Shown: positions 35,343 to 44,751 of the stretch, one piece after another
Position numbering within the stretch: the stretch's first letter is position 1
Layout of the letters: every line of letters begins with the position of its first letter
Source: an uncultured Spirochaetaceae bacterium
GTDB taxonomy: Bacteria > Spirochaetota > Spirochaetia > Sphaerochaetales > Sphaerochaetaceae
Assembly (NCBI GenBank): GCA_944390015.1
Contig: CALXOL010000001.1
Location: forward strand, 62,001-126,000
DNA: 64,000 bases
Direction of reading: 5' to 3'
The notes under the pieces: generated by a model
Told to the model about the DNA's origin: nothing
The model's input: only the letters and a program-made list of their open reading frames with translations
The model's database searches: none
Translations under genes and position numbers: made by a program

Positions 35343-35354
35343 CCATCAAAGAAA

Positions 35355-36812
35355 TTATGCCCAATAGGGGATATATTTCCTTGATTTTTTTCCTCCGATT
35401 TCATCATATATTCTGATTTTTCCTGATGCTAAAGCTTCATTTAATATCCTTGAAACAATAGAACTGTTACTTGCCTTAATATTAAATCTTTCCCGCAGAT
35501 CCGCATTGGTTAAATACTCCCCTTCTATGTATTTTAAGCAGGAGGAAAGATAAACAGTCCATATTCTATCTTCCAACTTCCATTCAGAAAATTCCTCATA
35601 AAAGAATAACTTAATGCGAGTAAATGTCTCATCTGTATCAATAGCAGGGGAAGGTAGATGATAAGCTTCCATAGCCTCCTCGATTCTATCAAAACCACTC
35701 CCTCTTTCTTCTACGATATGCAACCTTCTGAGGAAGGCGGCAAGCGCTTCGTTTCTTGCTTTTGGTGGAGCATCGATTATCCTATCCTTTGGAACGAGAA
35801 GCATCCCGGGGTTAGAGCCTTCCAACCTATTATCGAAAATTTCAATCATCGGGCCAGCACCTCTATCTGACAAATCCTGATGGATCAAGGTATTGGCTAG
35901 AACCTCTCTTACCGCTTGAATTGGAATACGAATCACATCCTTTCTTATTGCGCTGTCAATAATCTCACCTTTCTTCAGCATGTTTGAAGCCGTATCCAAA
36001 GCAACGGAAAAAGAAACAGCATAGCCGGCCGTTAGAGAGACATCATTCACTGCATTCAACTTCCCCTTTCCCTTGTAAAGTATTATTCTGATTGCCTTCA
36101 TCGCCAAAGAAGGAAAGTGATTCAGATTTCTTGCAAAGAGCAATGCGCCAAGAAAAGTAATAGAATATGTTTTACTGTCATTAACAATAAGAAATTTCTC
36201 ATCTATAAACCTTTCTATTTTTCCTCGTAGAGAAGATGGTAATGGCAAGTTTTGTAAGATGAAATAAGAATCAAAATCCAAAAGATAGGAAATTTCTTCT
36301 TCTTTCAAATCAGACTGTGCTATAAGCATTTCTGAGGGAACGTTATCAAATCTCTTCCATAATAGCCTTTCTTTTTCTGGATAATTTCGTAACTCTCGTG
36401 TTGAGGATCCTATCCTTATATACTCTTTATCACAAAAACGCTGTGGCTCTTTCTGCGCCGCGGGGATTTCCAGGACAACTATTCTTTTTCCTTCCATCTC
36501 CAATTCTATAAAATCTAAAACAAGTCTTGGATATGATTGAGTGCTTAGCCAGCCAAGAAGTTCATCGTTGCCCTTCTTTTCTGTTTTCGGCTTAAATGTA
36601 GTCCCAATAATCTCATGATTTCCATCCTTGATGCCCCATATCATGTATCCATAAGGATGGTCGCTTAACGCCGCACTATTACTTAAAGCCGAGATATCTT
36701 TCCCGATTATTTCAGGATTTGAATTTGAACTCTTGAATTCAAACCAATCCTCTTCACTGTCATAACTGCATAAAATATTTATCAAGGCTTTATAATCATA
36801 TCCATTCTGCAT
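35355..36812 (-). CDS. AlbA_2/Schlafen-type ATP-binding helix-turn-helix protein
   Basis: 485 aa. The N-terminal AlbA_2 (Schlafen AAA_4) domain shows EDWFEFKSSNSNPEIIGKDI, HPYGYMIWGIKDGNHEIIGT, ERIVVLEIP-like RIVVLEIPAAQKEPQRF and YIRIGSSTRELRNYPE. The middle is a GHKL-like C-terminal module (VREVLANTLIHQDLS, GPMIEIFDNRLEGSNPG, GSGFDRIEEAM), and the end is a winged HTH. Such proteins are often annotated as putative transcriptional regulators or linked to mobile or defence loci; the function is unknown. It is enclosed by 96-bp direct repeats, separate in orientation and function from its uronate neighbours. No Shine-Dalgarno sequence; TTGACA-17-TAAGCT lies 6 nt before the ATG. Confidence 0.78.
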   Translation of the reverse strand: MQNGYDYKALINILCSYDSEEDWFEFKSSNSNPEIIGKDISALSNSAALSDHPYGYMIWGIKDGNHEIIGTTFKPKTEKKGNDELLGWLSTQSYPRLVLDFIELEMEGKRIVVLEIPAAQKEPQRFCDKEYIRIGSSTRELRNYPEKERLLWKRFDNVPSEMLIAQSDLKEEEISYLLDFDSYFILQNLPLPSSLRGKIERFIDEKFLIVNDSKTYSITFLGALLFARNLNHFPSLAMKAIRIILYKGKGKLNAVNDVSLTAGYAVSFSVALDTASNMLKKGEIIDSAIRKDVIRIPIQAVREVLANTLIHQDLSDRGAGPMIEIFDNRLEGSNPGMLLVPKDRIIDAPPKARNEALAAFLRRLHIVEERGSGFDRIEEAMEAYHLPSPAIDTDETFTRIKLFFYEEFSEWKLEDRIWTVYLSSCLKYIEGEYLTNADLRERFNIKASNSSIVSRILNEALASGKIRIYDEIGGKKSRKYIPYWA

Positions 36813-36818
36813 ACTATA

Positions 36819-36847
36819 AGCTTACAAAACAAAGTATAATTTGTCAA
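36819..36847 (-). promoter_or_regulatory. Promoter of the AlbA_2 gene
   Basis: Minus strand: TTGACA (36842-36847), 17-bp spacer, TAAGCT (36819-36824), then 6 nt to the ATG. The -35 straddles the edge of repeat copy 2. Confidence 0.4.
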
Positions 36848-36939
36848 ATAATAGTCAATAAAGCATCAAATAATAGTCAAATAAATTTCTCTTTATAATA
36901 CAAAGAGTTGGATGATTTTATATCTTTTTTTGAATTTAC
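36844..36939. repeat. 96-bp direct repeat, copy 2 (upstream of the AlbA_2 gene)
   Basis: Partner of 35247-35342. Units TCAAATAATAGTCAA start at 36844 and 36866. The copy covers the upstream control region of the AlbA_2 gene. Confidence 0.9.
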
Positions 36940-36965
36940 TTGTCAAATAAAAAGACTTCTTAAAA

Positions 36966-36999
36966 TGAAAAACCCCTGCAAGCCGATTGCCCACAGGGG
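36966..36999 (-). terminator. Terminator of the GH88-end of the sugar operon
   Basis: CCCCTG / CAGGGG outer stem with an inner TTGC/GCAA stem, followed by TTTTTCATTTT on the minus strand, 19 nt after the stop of the GH88 gene. Confidence 0.75.
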
Positions 37000-37017
37000 A
37001 TTATGCGTTTTTTTAGG

Positions 37018-38145
37018 TTACCACTGGAAGAAATCTATTCCACTGAGCTTCATAAGAGCTTCAATGAAGAAGTAATCTCCGTAAAGGATTCCTGTCTCCT
37101 TCTCTCCATCATGGTAAGCGACAGTTCCCTTTGTGGTTATGTTGTCGGTCTTCGGATCCCAGTCCGCGCTCTTTTCATCTATTGCCTTGAGCATCTTAAG
37201 AGCCGCATTCATATAAACATCCTTGTCCCTGCCCTCTGAATGCTTTGCAATCTCTATCATTCCACAGGCTGCGATTGCGGCTGCCGTCGTATCCTCATAG
37301 TTAGGACTCTCCGGTTGCCTGAAATCACAAGGAATCAGACCAGATTCAGGAGTATTGGCTATGAAATAGTTTGCAACCTTCTTAGCAGTATTAAGATACT
37401 TCACGTCTCCTGTGTGCATGTAGCTCAGAGTAAAGCCATAGATAGCCCAGGCCTGCCCACGAGTCCAGGAGGAGCCATGAGCATACCCCTGGCCGCCATA
37501 AGACTCAACACGCTCACCTGTGAACGGATCAAACTTAACGATATGGCAGACAGAACCATCATCTCTGATGAAGCACTCAATCGTACGGTCGGCATGACTT
37601 CTTGCGATATGAAGGAATCTTGGATCCTTAATCTCCTCATAAGCCCAATAAAGGAGTGGAAGATTCATCATACAGTCAATAATAGCCCAACCCCTGTCAT
37701 CATCGTCTTTTCTCACATGGTCGTTCCATGCCCTGATGAAATGGCCTGCGACATTGTACCTTCCTGCAAGGTTGGTTGCGGCAATTAATCCTCTGTTCTT
37801 AGAGGCGGCATTTCCATCCTTCTTGTAGTGATAGACGGAAGTGAGAAGCCACTTAAAACCGTTATCATGGTCAAGACCATCATAATCCATTAAGTTGGCA
37901 TCCTGCTTATCTTCCAGCTCACATGCGAGATCTGCATAGAACTTATCGCCTGTCAGCTTCTCCATCTCCCACATCAGACCACCCCAGAAACCATTAGTCC
38001 ACCAGCTGATCTGAGAGCCATCGCGGTCATCATACTTACCGTTTGTGGTAATATAAGGAACCTTATGTGCGTTGCGCTTTGCAACTTCCTTCATCTTCAC
38101 TTTCACTTTCTCAAGTGTCTCATCGGCGTATTTCTTATAATCCAT
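37018..38145 (-). CDS. Unsaturated glucuronyl hydrolase (GH88)
   Basis: A 375-aa (alpha/alpha)6-barrel enzyme that removes the 4,5-unsaturated uronic acid left by polysaccharide lyases. Signs: SWWTNGFWGGLMW near residue 50, LDHDNGFKWLLTSVYHY with the catalytic Asp, WAIIDCMMNLPLLYWA with the second Asp, SSWTRGQAWAIYGF, and DTTAAAIAACGM. No signal peptide, so it acts on imported unsaturated oligosaccharides. Last gene of the minus-strand sugar cluster; AGGAG precedes the ATG. The product would need KduI/KduD-type enzymes that are not in the window. Confidence 0.92.
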   Translation of the reverse strand: MDYKKYADETLEKVKVKMKEVAKRNAHKVPYITTNGKYDDRDGSQISWWTNGFWGGLMWEMEKLTGDKFYADLACELEDKQDANLMDYDGLDHDNGFKWLLTSVYHYKKDGNAASKNRGLIAATNLAGRYNVAGHFIRAWNDHVRKDDDDRGWAIIDCMMNLPLLYWAYEEIKDPRFLHIARSHADRTIECFIRDDGSVCHIVKFDPFTGERVESYGGQGYAHGSSWTRGQAWAIYGFTLSYMHTGDVKYLNTAKKVANYFIANTPESGLIPCDFRQPESPNYEDTTAAAIAACGMIEIAKHSEGRDKDVYMNAALKMLKAIDEKSADWDPKTDNITTKGTVAYHDGEKETGILYGDYFFIEALMKLSGIDFFQW

Positions 38146-38153
38146 AACCTCTC

Positions 38154-39980
38154 CTAGATTAACGGAAGTTCTTTTCCGTCGATAATCACGGTCTCCCCTT
38201 TAAGAGAAACCTCAGGAAGCTTCTCCCAATTCCTCTCTTTCTTAGAAGCACCAACTATACAGCCATACCACTGCACACCCTTAATTATCCTACCCTCAAG
38301 GCACGGCACCATCGTAGTGGATGCCATGAGGTTGAGATTCGGCCTGGGTTTTGCCCAGAACGGCTTTCTTTCCCCCATTATATCCTTGATGACAGAGGAA
38401 GCCCAAGGTACGCTGATACCAAAAAGATCTTTTTCTTCATGGAAATCAACAACCGGCTCAAGCTCATGTTCCCTATAATGCAGTATTCCAAATCCGCCTT
38501 CCCTTGTAACATATTCTTTCTTACTTACGATTTTGTGAATCCTGACATGATAGTCTCCTGCGGGAATCAGCCATGTAGTAATAACAAGATCCTTATCGCT
38601 GAATGGAGTCCATGTACTCCTTACCATCTCCTTAGATCCCATGACATCCTTAACTTCCCTTCTAGGCCTCCAGTAGTTATCACCTTCAGAAATGAAGAGC
38701 ATACTATCGCATCCTGTGAATTCAAATCCCCAATTGCTTATTGATGCGGAGAATCCATAATCAGCACTGTATGCGAACTTGCAGTATTTCTCAGCAAGAT
38801 GGTTCATCTCAAATGCGGGATACTGTCCGGCATTAAGCATCACGACATCATCGTCGCTCGTGCGGCACATGAGGGCACCCGGCATCCTTAGATAGGTGAC
38901 CTTATCGATCTTAGGCATAGGAAGTTCTTCTGATGCCCAGAACGGATGCTCCTCTCCAAGGGCAAGGATGATGAAAGTCTTGAAAGCCCAGTACGGAGAT
39001 CCCGGTGCATTGTACTCATCAGCCATTAAAAGCGATGAATATGCATAACCTATCGTCAAGAGTCCCTTGCTGTCGAAAATCGGCTGTCTGAACCACCATC
39101 TGAGATTTCTGAGCACTATTCCTTTCAAAACACCCCAAGGAAGAACCTCTATTCCGGCAAAAGCACAGGATGCAAAGAATGAAGAGACTGCGAAACGATA
39201 TGTAAGAGAGCGTCCATACGGAACACTGTTTCCCTTATCCGTGAAATACGTCACATACTGTTTTGCAAAAATCTCAGCCCTTTTCTTAAAGCGTTCACAC
39301 CGCTCTGGATCATCTTCCCTGTTATAGACGTAGTAAATCATCGAATAGAAATGGAAAGCAAACGGATTATAGTTATCAAACGGGATGGCATCATGATACC
39401 AGCCATCATCCGCATAAAGACTTTCAAGGAAGATAAGATCCTCCTCCATCTGCTCCCCATCATATTCCAGACCTATCCTCTTGAGAGCAAGATTCACAAG
39501 AACCCTGAAGAAATGCCAGTTGTTGTCACTCAGAGGTTTGCGGTTAATCTCCCTAAGCCATGAAGCAAGATTTTCCTTCTCCCTCTCAGATAGTGGATCA
39601 AAAAAGGTTTCACGACTGAGCAACAGGCAAAGAGAAATCGCAGCCTCCTCAACCATCCTCTGATCATGCGGAGGAACATGCCCCCAGAAACCGTCACTCT
39701 CAGGATCCGGGCCATGCTTGAAGCCTTCAAAGAAAGAAGGAAAGTCATCAAACTTGAACCCTCCTTTCATTAAAGGGCCAATACCCCAGAGCAGACGGCT
39801 CCAACCTTCCATTAAAGCAACCCTTGAGCTGTAGTGGGCATCGCTGTTTCCAACGAAAAGCCCACCACCTTCAAGTACGAGCTGATCCTTGCATGGCTCA
39901 AGCATCTCTAGAAGAGCTTTTGCCACATCATCCCTTGTCTTTAATGGATTATGCGTGATAGGTAGATCAAAAGCTTTCAT
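38154..39980 (-). CDS. DUF2264 family protein, linked to polysaccharide degradation
   Basis: A 608-aa cytosolic protein without signal peptide. The first about 380 residues look like an alpha/alpha barrel: LEGGGLFVGNSDAHYSSRVA, LMEGWSRLLWGIGPLMKGG, NWHFFRVLVNLALKRIGL, DGWYHDAIPFDNYNPFAFHF. The rest is beta-rich. This is the DUF2264 pattern found in uronate and heparin/pectin loci; no activity is established to my knowledge. It lies 8 nt upstream of the GH88 gene, so it probably acts on the same oligosaccharide. AGGAG precedes the ATG. Confidence 0.82.
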   Translation of the reverse strand: MKAFDLPITHNPLKTRDDVAKALLEMLEPCKDQLVLEGGGLFVGNSDAHYSSRVALMEGWSRLLWGIGPLMKGGFKFDDFPSFFEGFKHGPDPESDGFWGHVPPHDQRMVEEAAISLCLLLSRETFFDPLSEREKENLASWLREINRKPLSDNNWHFFRVLVNLALKRIGLEYDGEQMEEDLIFLESLYADDGWYHDAIPFDNYNPFAFHFYSMIYYVYNREDDPERCERFKKRAEIFAKQYVTYFTDKGNSVPYGRSLTYRFAVSSFFASCAFAGIEVLPWGVLKGIVLRNLRWWFRQPIFDSKGLLTIGYAYSSLLMADEYNAPGSPYWAFKTFIILALGEEHPFWASEELPMPKIDKVTYLRMPGALMCRTSDDDVVMLNAGQYPAFEMNHLAEKYCKFAYSADYGFSASISNWGFEFTGCDSMLFISEGDNYWRPRREVKDVMGSKEMVRSTWTPFSDKDLVITTWLIPAGDYHVRIHKIVSKKEYVTREGGFGILHYREHELEPVVDFHEEKDLFGISVPWASSVIKDIMGERKPFWAKPRPNLNLMASTTMVPCLEGRIIKGVQWYGCIVGASKKERNWEKLPEVSLKGETVIIDGKELPLI

Positions 39981-39989
39981 AAAGCACTC

Positions 39990-41054
39990 CTATTTTAGTT
40001 CCTCATCAAAACAGACGGCAACCTTTCCACAGGCACCAGAGGCCATAAGCGCATATGCTTTATCAGCATCCTTGAGTGCGAAACGGTCCGTTATGAGGGT
40101 ATCTGGATGAATTCCCCATCTTACAAGACGCTCAACAAGATCCTCCATCTTCCAGATACTTGTCACCCAGCTTCCATAGATGGTCTTCTGTCCATGTATG
40201 ATATCAGGAGATGGGTTGAAGTTAACTGTCCCTCCCTCTCCGACAAAAGCGATCCTACCCCATTCCCTGGTAGCTCTAATCGCGGTAGCTCTACCCTTAT
40301 CATTTGCAGAACAGTCAAATGCACGTTCGACACCCTTTCCTCCGGTTACGGAGAGCACCTCTTCGACATTCTTCTCAGATGGCGTGAATACATGGTCAAC
40401 AAGTCCGAGTTTCTTTGCAAGCTCAATTCTTTCCGCCTTTCCCTCTATTCCTATGAGCTTATTAGCCCCAAGAGCCTTACAAAGCATCAGACAAGCAAGT
40501 CCAACCGGCCCAAGCCCTACAACGAGAACAGCATCATCGCCAGAGACTCCAACTTTCTCAATAGCCTCATATACAGTTCCAAAACCACATGCAACCTGTG
40601 CGCCATCGGCATATGAAAGCTCATCAGGAAGTGCGACAAGATCTTTTTCATCACAGAGGATGTACTCGGCCATGCCTCCGTCCCTCTGCCATCCATAAGC
40701 AGCCCTCTTCTCGCTCTTGCAACTGATCATGTAACCCATACGACAATCATGGCACACACCACAACCTGAGATATGATAAACTATTACCCTGTCTCCGTTC
40801 TTGAACCTCTTAAGCCCAAGACCTTCCTTCACGATCTGTCCACATGGCTCATGCCCTGCAATAACTCCCTGATAACCCTCAGGACCTTTTCCCGTATGCT
40901 CATGATAGATGCATCTTATATCACTGCCGCAGATTGTCGTGCACTTTGTCTTTACAAGAACCTGTCCATATCCCGGCTCAGGGATATCAAACTCTTTTAG
41001 TTCAACCGTACTGTTACCTGGAAGAATAGCTCCCAACATCTTCTTCTTTTCCAT
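39990..41054 (-). CDS. Zinc-dependent alcohol dehydrogenase (MDR family)
   Basis: About 354 aa. Catalytic zinc site in TTICGSDIRC and AGHEPCGQIV; structural zinc Cys cluster in GCGVCHDCRMGYMISC; Rossmann loop VLVVGLGPVGLACLMLCKAL. Related to sorbitol, threonine or idonate dehydrogenases; the substrate may be a polyol or uronate derivative but cannot be told from sequence. ATG 41054 (MEKKKML) is used since GAGGT lies 8 nt upstream; the frame stays open upstream into the glucuronidase gene without family similarity. In the minus-strand sugar operon. Confidence 0.86.
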   Translation of the reverse strand: MEKKKMLGAILPGNSTVELKEFDIPEPGYGQVLVKTKCTTICGSDIRCIYHEHTGKGPEGYQGVIAGHEPCGQIVKEGLGLKRFKNGDRVIVYHISGCGVCHDCRMGYMISCKSEKRAAYGWQRDGGMAEYILCDEKDLVALPDELSYADGAQVACGFGTVYEAIEKVGVSGDDAVLVVGLGPVGLACLMLCKALGANKLIGIEGKAERIELAKKLGLVDHVFTPSEKNVEEVLSVTGGKGVERAFDCSANDKGRATAIRATREWGRIAFVGEGGTVNFNPSPDIIHGQKTIYGSWVTSIWKMEDLVERLVRWGIHPDTLITDRFALKDADKAYALMASGACGKVAVCFDEELK

Positions 41055-41106
41055 GATAATATACCTCAAATTATATATTGGGGTCCCAGAGCAAGACCCT
41101 TTTATG

Positions 41107-42882
41107 TTATTTCGTCTTATAGAAATCAGAGAGAACCTTGAAAGCCAGCTTCTTTGTCTTTCTGTCAGCATCGATAAGCCCTTTCCTGTTAAAACCTTCC
41201 TGGTAACGGTTATATCTTCGCTGAGCTCTGAAATCATAAAGAATCCAAGGAGAAACTCCTTTTATGAACGGACAAGATTCTATTTCCTTTACCTGCTTCT
41301 TATAAAGCTCTTCTTGGAATTCTTCCGTCCAGAGCATATCGCTGGTTCCATGATTTCCCGCTCTTGCTCCTGCTCCAACCTCCGTTATAATCACAGGCTT
41401 TGAAGGATTTGAATTCTTTAACACCCTTCCAAGTTTCGAGAAATCCGGATTGTACCATCCGTAATACTCATTGATTCCAATGATATCCAGTTTCTCAGCA
41501 AGACGGTCATCAATCTTCTCTCCAACTTCATCAACCAGACAAGCGGCGCCAACAGCTCTTGTCGGATCTGTTTTCTTCGCATATGAGGCGAGATTGGACA
41601 TGAAGGTAAAGCGGTCATCAGTATCCGGGTTCTCATTTCCTACAGACCAGATTACGACACTTGCACGGTTCTTATCCCTTTTAATGAGTTCGGCAAGCTG
41701 GTTCTCCGCATCCTGATAGGTCTGCTCGTTATTGAAAGCGATTGACCAGTATACTGGGATTTCCTCCCAGAGCATGATACCCAGTTCATCAGCAATCTTT
41801 GAGAAAAGCCTGGTATGAGGATAGTGAGCAAGGCGGATAAACACACCATTAAGATCTTCCTTCACGGTCTTAATCGTATCCCTGATTACAGCCTCATTCG
41901 TGCTTTTTCCGAGATCGATGTGATCCTCATGCACGCAGATGCCCTTCATGAATCTCTCTTCTCCGTTAAGAATGATCTTATTACCTACGACCTTGAACTC
42001 CCTGAATCCAATTCTATCGGAAAGCGTGTCATTACATGTTGAAATAGAGACATTGTAAAGTTTTGGATTCTCAGGACTCCAGAGTTCCGGCTTTGCCTTT
42101 ATAACTGCGCTACCCTTGCCGTTCTCATAAGCGACGGTCTCCTTTATTCCAAGCTCTTCAATAGAGAAAACAGCTTCTCCGCTCTTCTTTCCATCCACGG
42201 AGAAATCGAGAGCTATTTCTGAATACCCTGACTCTGGTACAAGGCGTACAAACCAGTCAGAAATGAAGGCTGATGGTGTGCGCACTACAAGAACATCCCT
42301 ATAGATTCCACCATAGTTAAACCAGTCCGTGTTCGTCATCGGAACCCTGTCATCCTGCCTCTTGGCATCGACACCGATTAAAATCCGATTAACATCTTTT
42401 ACCTTATCGGTTATCTCGACAGAAAAAGGAGTGGATGCACCATCATGCATTGCAACACACTCTCCATTTAAGAAGATGTACGCCCTATATGCGATTCCCT
42501 CAAAATGAAGGAATACCCTCTCTCCTTCCTCATGCTTTTTATATTTAAACGTCCTGAAATACGTTCCCATGTTCTCATAAAGGAACAAGTCGGGACGAGC
42601 CATATTCCAGCAGGAAGGGACATTAATCTTTTCCATTTCCTCGAAGTCGTAGTCACAGGGTTTCTCTCTTTTCTCTGCATCATATCTCGATTCCTTGTAC
42701 CATGCACCACGAAGAAGGTACTCTATCGGATCAGCATAGAAATTCCACTTTCCATTGAGGCTCTCGGTCTTTCTTCCATCGATGGAGATCAGAGAGTCCC
42801 TGTCTACCTTTTTTACCTCAAACTCCTTCCTGTAATCCGTGACATGAATCTCAGGATTAAAGTTACCGGGCTTATTGCTCAT
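41107..42882 (-). CDS. Beta-glucuronidase (GH2)
   Basis: A 591-aa glycosidase without signal peptide, acting on imported glucuronides. Domains: sugar-binding jelly roll (about 1-190, NTDWFNYGGIYRDV), Ig-like (190-290), TIM barrel from about 290. Acid/base Glu in WSVGNENPD and nucleophile Glu in VIITEVGAGA. Near the C-terminus FNRKGLIDADRKTKK carries the N-x-K motif that recognises the glucuronate carboxylate, which separates glucuronidases from GH2 galactosidases. GGAGGAG precedes the ATG. Lies between the sugar transporter and the dehydrogenase in one operon. Confidence 0.92.
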   Translation of the reverse strand: MSNKPGNFNPEIHVTDYRKEFEVKKVDRDSLISIDGRKTESLNGKWNFYADPIEYLLRGAWYKESRYDAEKREKPCDYDFEEMEKINVPSCWNMARPDLFLYENMGTYFRTFKYKKHEEGERVFLHFEGIAYRAYIFLNGECVAMHDGASTPFSVEITDKVKDVNRILIGVDAKRQDDRVPMTNTDWFNYGGIYRDVLVVRTPSAFISDWFVRLVPESGYSEIALDFSVDGKKSGEAVFSIEELGIKETVAYENGKGSAVIKAKPELWSPENPKLYNVSISTCNDTLSDRIGFREFKVVGNKIILNGEERFMKGICVHEDHIDLGKSTNEAVIRDTIKTVKEDLNGVFIRLAHYPHTRLFSKIADELGIMLWEEIPVYWSIAFNNEQTYQDAENQLAELIKRDKNRASVVIWSVGNENPDTDDRFTFMSNLASYAKKTDPTRAVGAACLVDEVGEKIDDRLAEKLDIIGINEYYGWYNPDFSKLGRVLKNSNPSKPVIITEVGAGARAGNHGTSDMLWTEEFQEELYKKQVKEIESCPFIKGVSPWILYDFRAQRRYNRYQEGFNRKGLIDADRKTKKLAFKVLSDFYKTK

Positions 42883-42932
42883 AGTTTTTCTCCTCCATAA
42901 AGAAAGGAAGGCTTGCCGCCTTCCTTAAAAGT

Positions 42933-43763
42933 TTAACCCTTAATACCCGCAGCTGAAACGCCCTGGATGAAGTACTTCTGTCCGATAAGGAATATGATGA
43001 GGACAGGTATGATGGAAATCAGAGCTGCCGCCATCTGAGGTCCATAGTAGACATACTGCTCGGTTGTGAAGTCCGTCATTCCAAGAGGGAGTGTCTTAAG
43101 TTCCGGCGTAATGATGTAAAGCAATGGTGTATAGAAATCATTCCAGAAATAGCGGAAACTGAAGATAGCCTGAGTGATGAGAACTGGTTTTGTCATAGGA
43201 AGGATGATTCTTCCAAAGATAACCCACTCTCTTGCACCGTCTATGCGTGCCGCCTCATTATACGTCTCGGGAATTGAAAGCATGTACTGCCTGATAAGGA
43301 ACGTACCTACGGCAGTGAATGCGCCAAGAAGAACAATCGCCGTATGAGTATCAAACAGGCCCATGTTCCTTACGATGATGAACTGAGGAACGGTAACAGC
43401 CTGGGATGGAATCATCATTGACATGACATAGAGCATGAAAAGAGCATTCCTCCCCTTCCACTGGATTTTTGAGAACACATAAGCTCCCGTAGATGCCGTG
43501 ACAAGCTGAACCACCGTTGTTATGAAAGTAACCTTTACGGAGTTCCAGGTATACATCGGGAAGTTCTCAGCAAGTTGCTCGAAGTTCGATAAAATCGGCT
43601 TCTTCGGGAATATGGTGAACGGGAATGCGAATATCTCCGTCTCCATCTTAAAAGATGAGCTTACAACAACGATCAGCGGGAAGAGCATTATAACCGCAAC
43701 GATAATCAAAAGAATATATTTAGCAATATTACCAATTAGTTGTTTTGTTCTATACGACGTCAT
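42933..43763 (-). CDS. Carbohydrate ABC transporter permease (MalG/CUT1 type)
   Basis: A 276-aa inner-membrane permease with six helices. Family blocks: VVSSSFKMETEIFAFP near residue 35, MMIPSQAVTVPQFIIV, and the coupling loop ETYNEAARIDGAREWVIFGR, which is the EAA motif. It overlaps the preceding permease by 14 nt. Cognate sugar inferred from neighbours to be a glucuronide or an unsaturated uronic oligosaccharide. No ATPase gene adjoins, as is common for CUT1 systems that share an MsmK-like ATPase. Confidence 0.93.
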   Translation of the reverse strand: MTSYRTKQLIGNIAKYILLIIVAVIMLFPLIVVVSSSFKMETEIFAFPFTIFPKKPILSNFEQLAENFPMYTWNSVKVTFITTVVQLVTASTGAYVFSKIQWKGRNALFMLYVMSMMIPSQAVTVPQFIIVRNMGLFDTHTAIVLLGAFTAVGTFLIRQYMLSIPETYNEAARIDGAREWVIFGRIILPMTKPVLITQAIFSFRYFWNDFYTPLLYIITPELKTLPLGMTDFTTEQYVYYGPQMAAALISIIPVLIIFLIGQKYFIQGVSAAGIKG

Positions 43764-44697
43764 ATACTACCCACTTCTTCTGTCCTTCCTGCTGGACTAC
43801 CGTAAGGGCGAGGATAATAACCATCAGTATTACGGCTTCTGCTGATGCATATCCATATCTTGACATGGTGAACATCTTATAGATGTCGAAAGCAAGAACG
43901 TTCGTAGAGCCCGCAGGACCACCACCGAACTGTCCACCAGTCATAACGTATACATAATCGAACATCTGGAATCCACGGATGATTGCGATCGTGATACCAT
44001 AGAAAAGAATCGGAGAGATTCCAGGAATCGTAACCGTTGTGAACTTCTTCCACCATCCAGCTCCATCCATGTCAGCAGCCTCATAAAGAGAGGTATTGAC
44101 GTTCTGAAGACTTCCGATGAAGAGAACCATGTAATATCCGAAGTTCTGCCAGATGGAAACGACTATGATTACACCAAGGGCTGTCTCCTGTCCGGCCAAG
44201 AACTGCGAAGGCTCGAGTCCAAGACTTATGAGCGTTGCATTTATTATACCTCCGTTAGGAGCACCGGCAGCCTCACTTACAGGGCGGAACATCGTCATGA
44301 ATGCGATACCGACAGCAACGGATGCGAGGATATTCGGAAGATAATATACGCCGCGGAAAAATCCACAGCCTCTGAACTGATGCTGAAGAAGAATTGCAAA
44401 TGCGAGGCCTAGAACAATCTGGAATACTACTGTGATAACCATGTACTTAGCCGTTATCCAGAGATATGACCAGAAATCCGGGGAAGAGAACGCATTAATG
44501 TAATTCTCAAGGCCTATGAACTTATAGTTCGGACCACCACGATAGTTCGTAAAAGAAAGAAACACGGACCATATCATAGGGGCCAGAACAAAAACGACGA
44601 AACCTATGAAACTTGGTAACAGGAATGAAAGAATTGTCACACATTTTACCCAGTTTATAGGCTTCTTACCAAGTTGGGCAGTTTTTATTGTTGCCAT
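43750..44697 (-). CDS. Carbohydrate ABC transporter permease (MalF/CUT1 type)
   Basis: A 315-aa permease with six to seven membrane helices. Blocks: PSFIGFVVFVLAPMIWSVFL, FRGVYYLPNILASVAVGIAF and the EAA coupling loop SLYEAADMDGAGWWKKFTTV. AAGGAG 5 nt before ATG. It follows the binding-protein gene after an attenuating terminator and overlaps the MalG-type gene, forming the membrane heterodimer. Confidence 0.93.
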   Translation of the reverse strand: MATIKTAQLGKKPINWVKCVTILSFLLPSFIGFVVFVLAPMIWSVFLSFTNYRGGPNYKFIGLENYINAFSSPDFWSYLWITAKYMVITVVFQIVLGLAFAILLQHQFRGCGFFRGVYYLPNILASVAVGIAFMTMFRPVSEAAGAPNGGIINATLISLGLEPSQFLAGQETALGVIIVVSIWQNFGYYMVLFIGSLQNVNTSLYEAADMDGAGWWKKFTTVTIPGISPILFYGITIAIIRGFQMFDYVYVMTGGQFGGGPAGSTNVLAFDIYKMFTMSRYGYASAEAVILMVIILALTVVQQEGQKKWVVYDVV

Positions 44698-44751
44698 ATT
44701 TTCTCCTTTTTATATCAAGCGACTGCTTTTCAACGAAGGAAAAAGCCTCAT

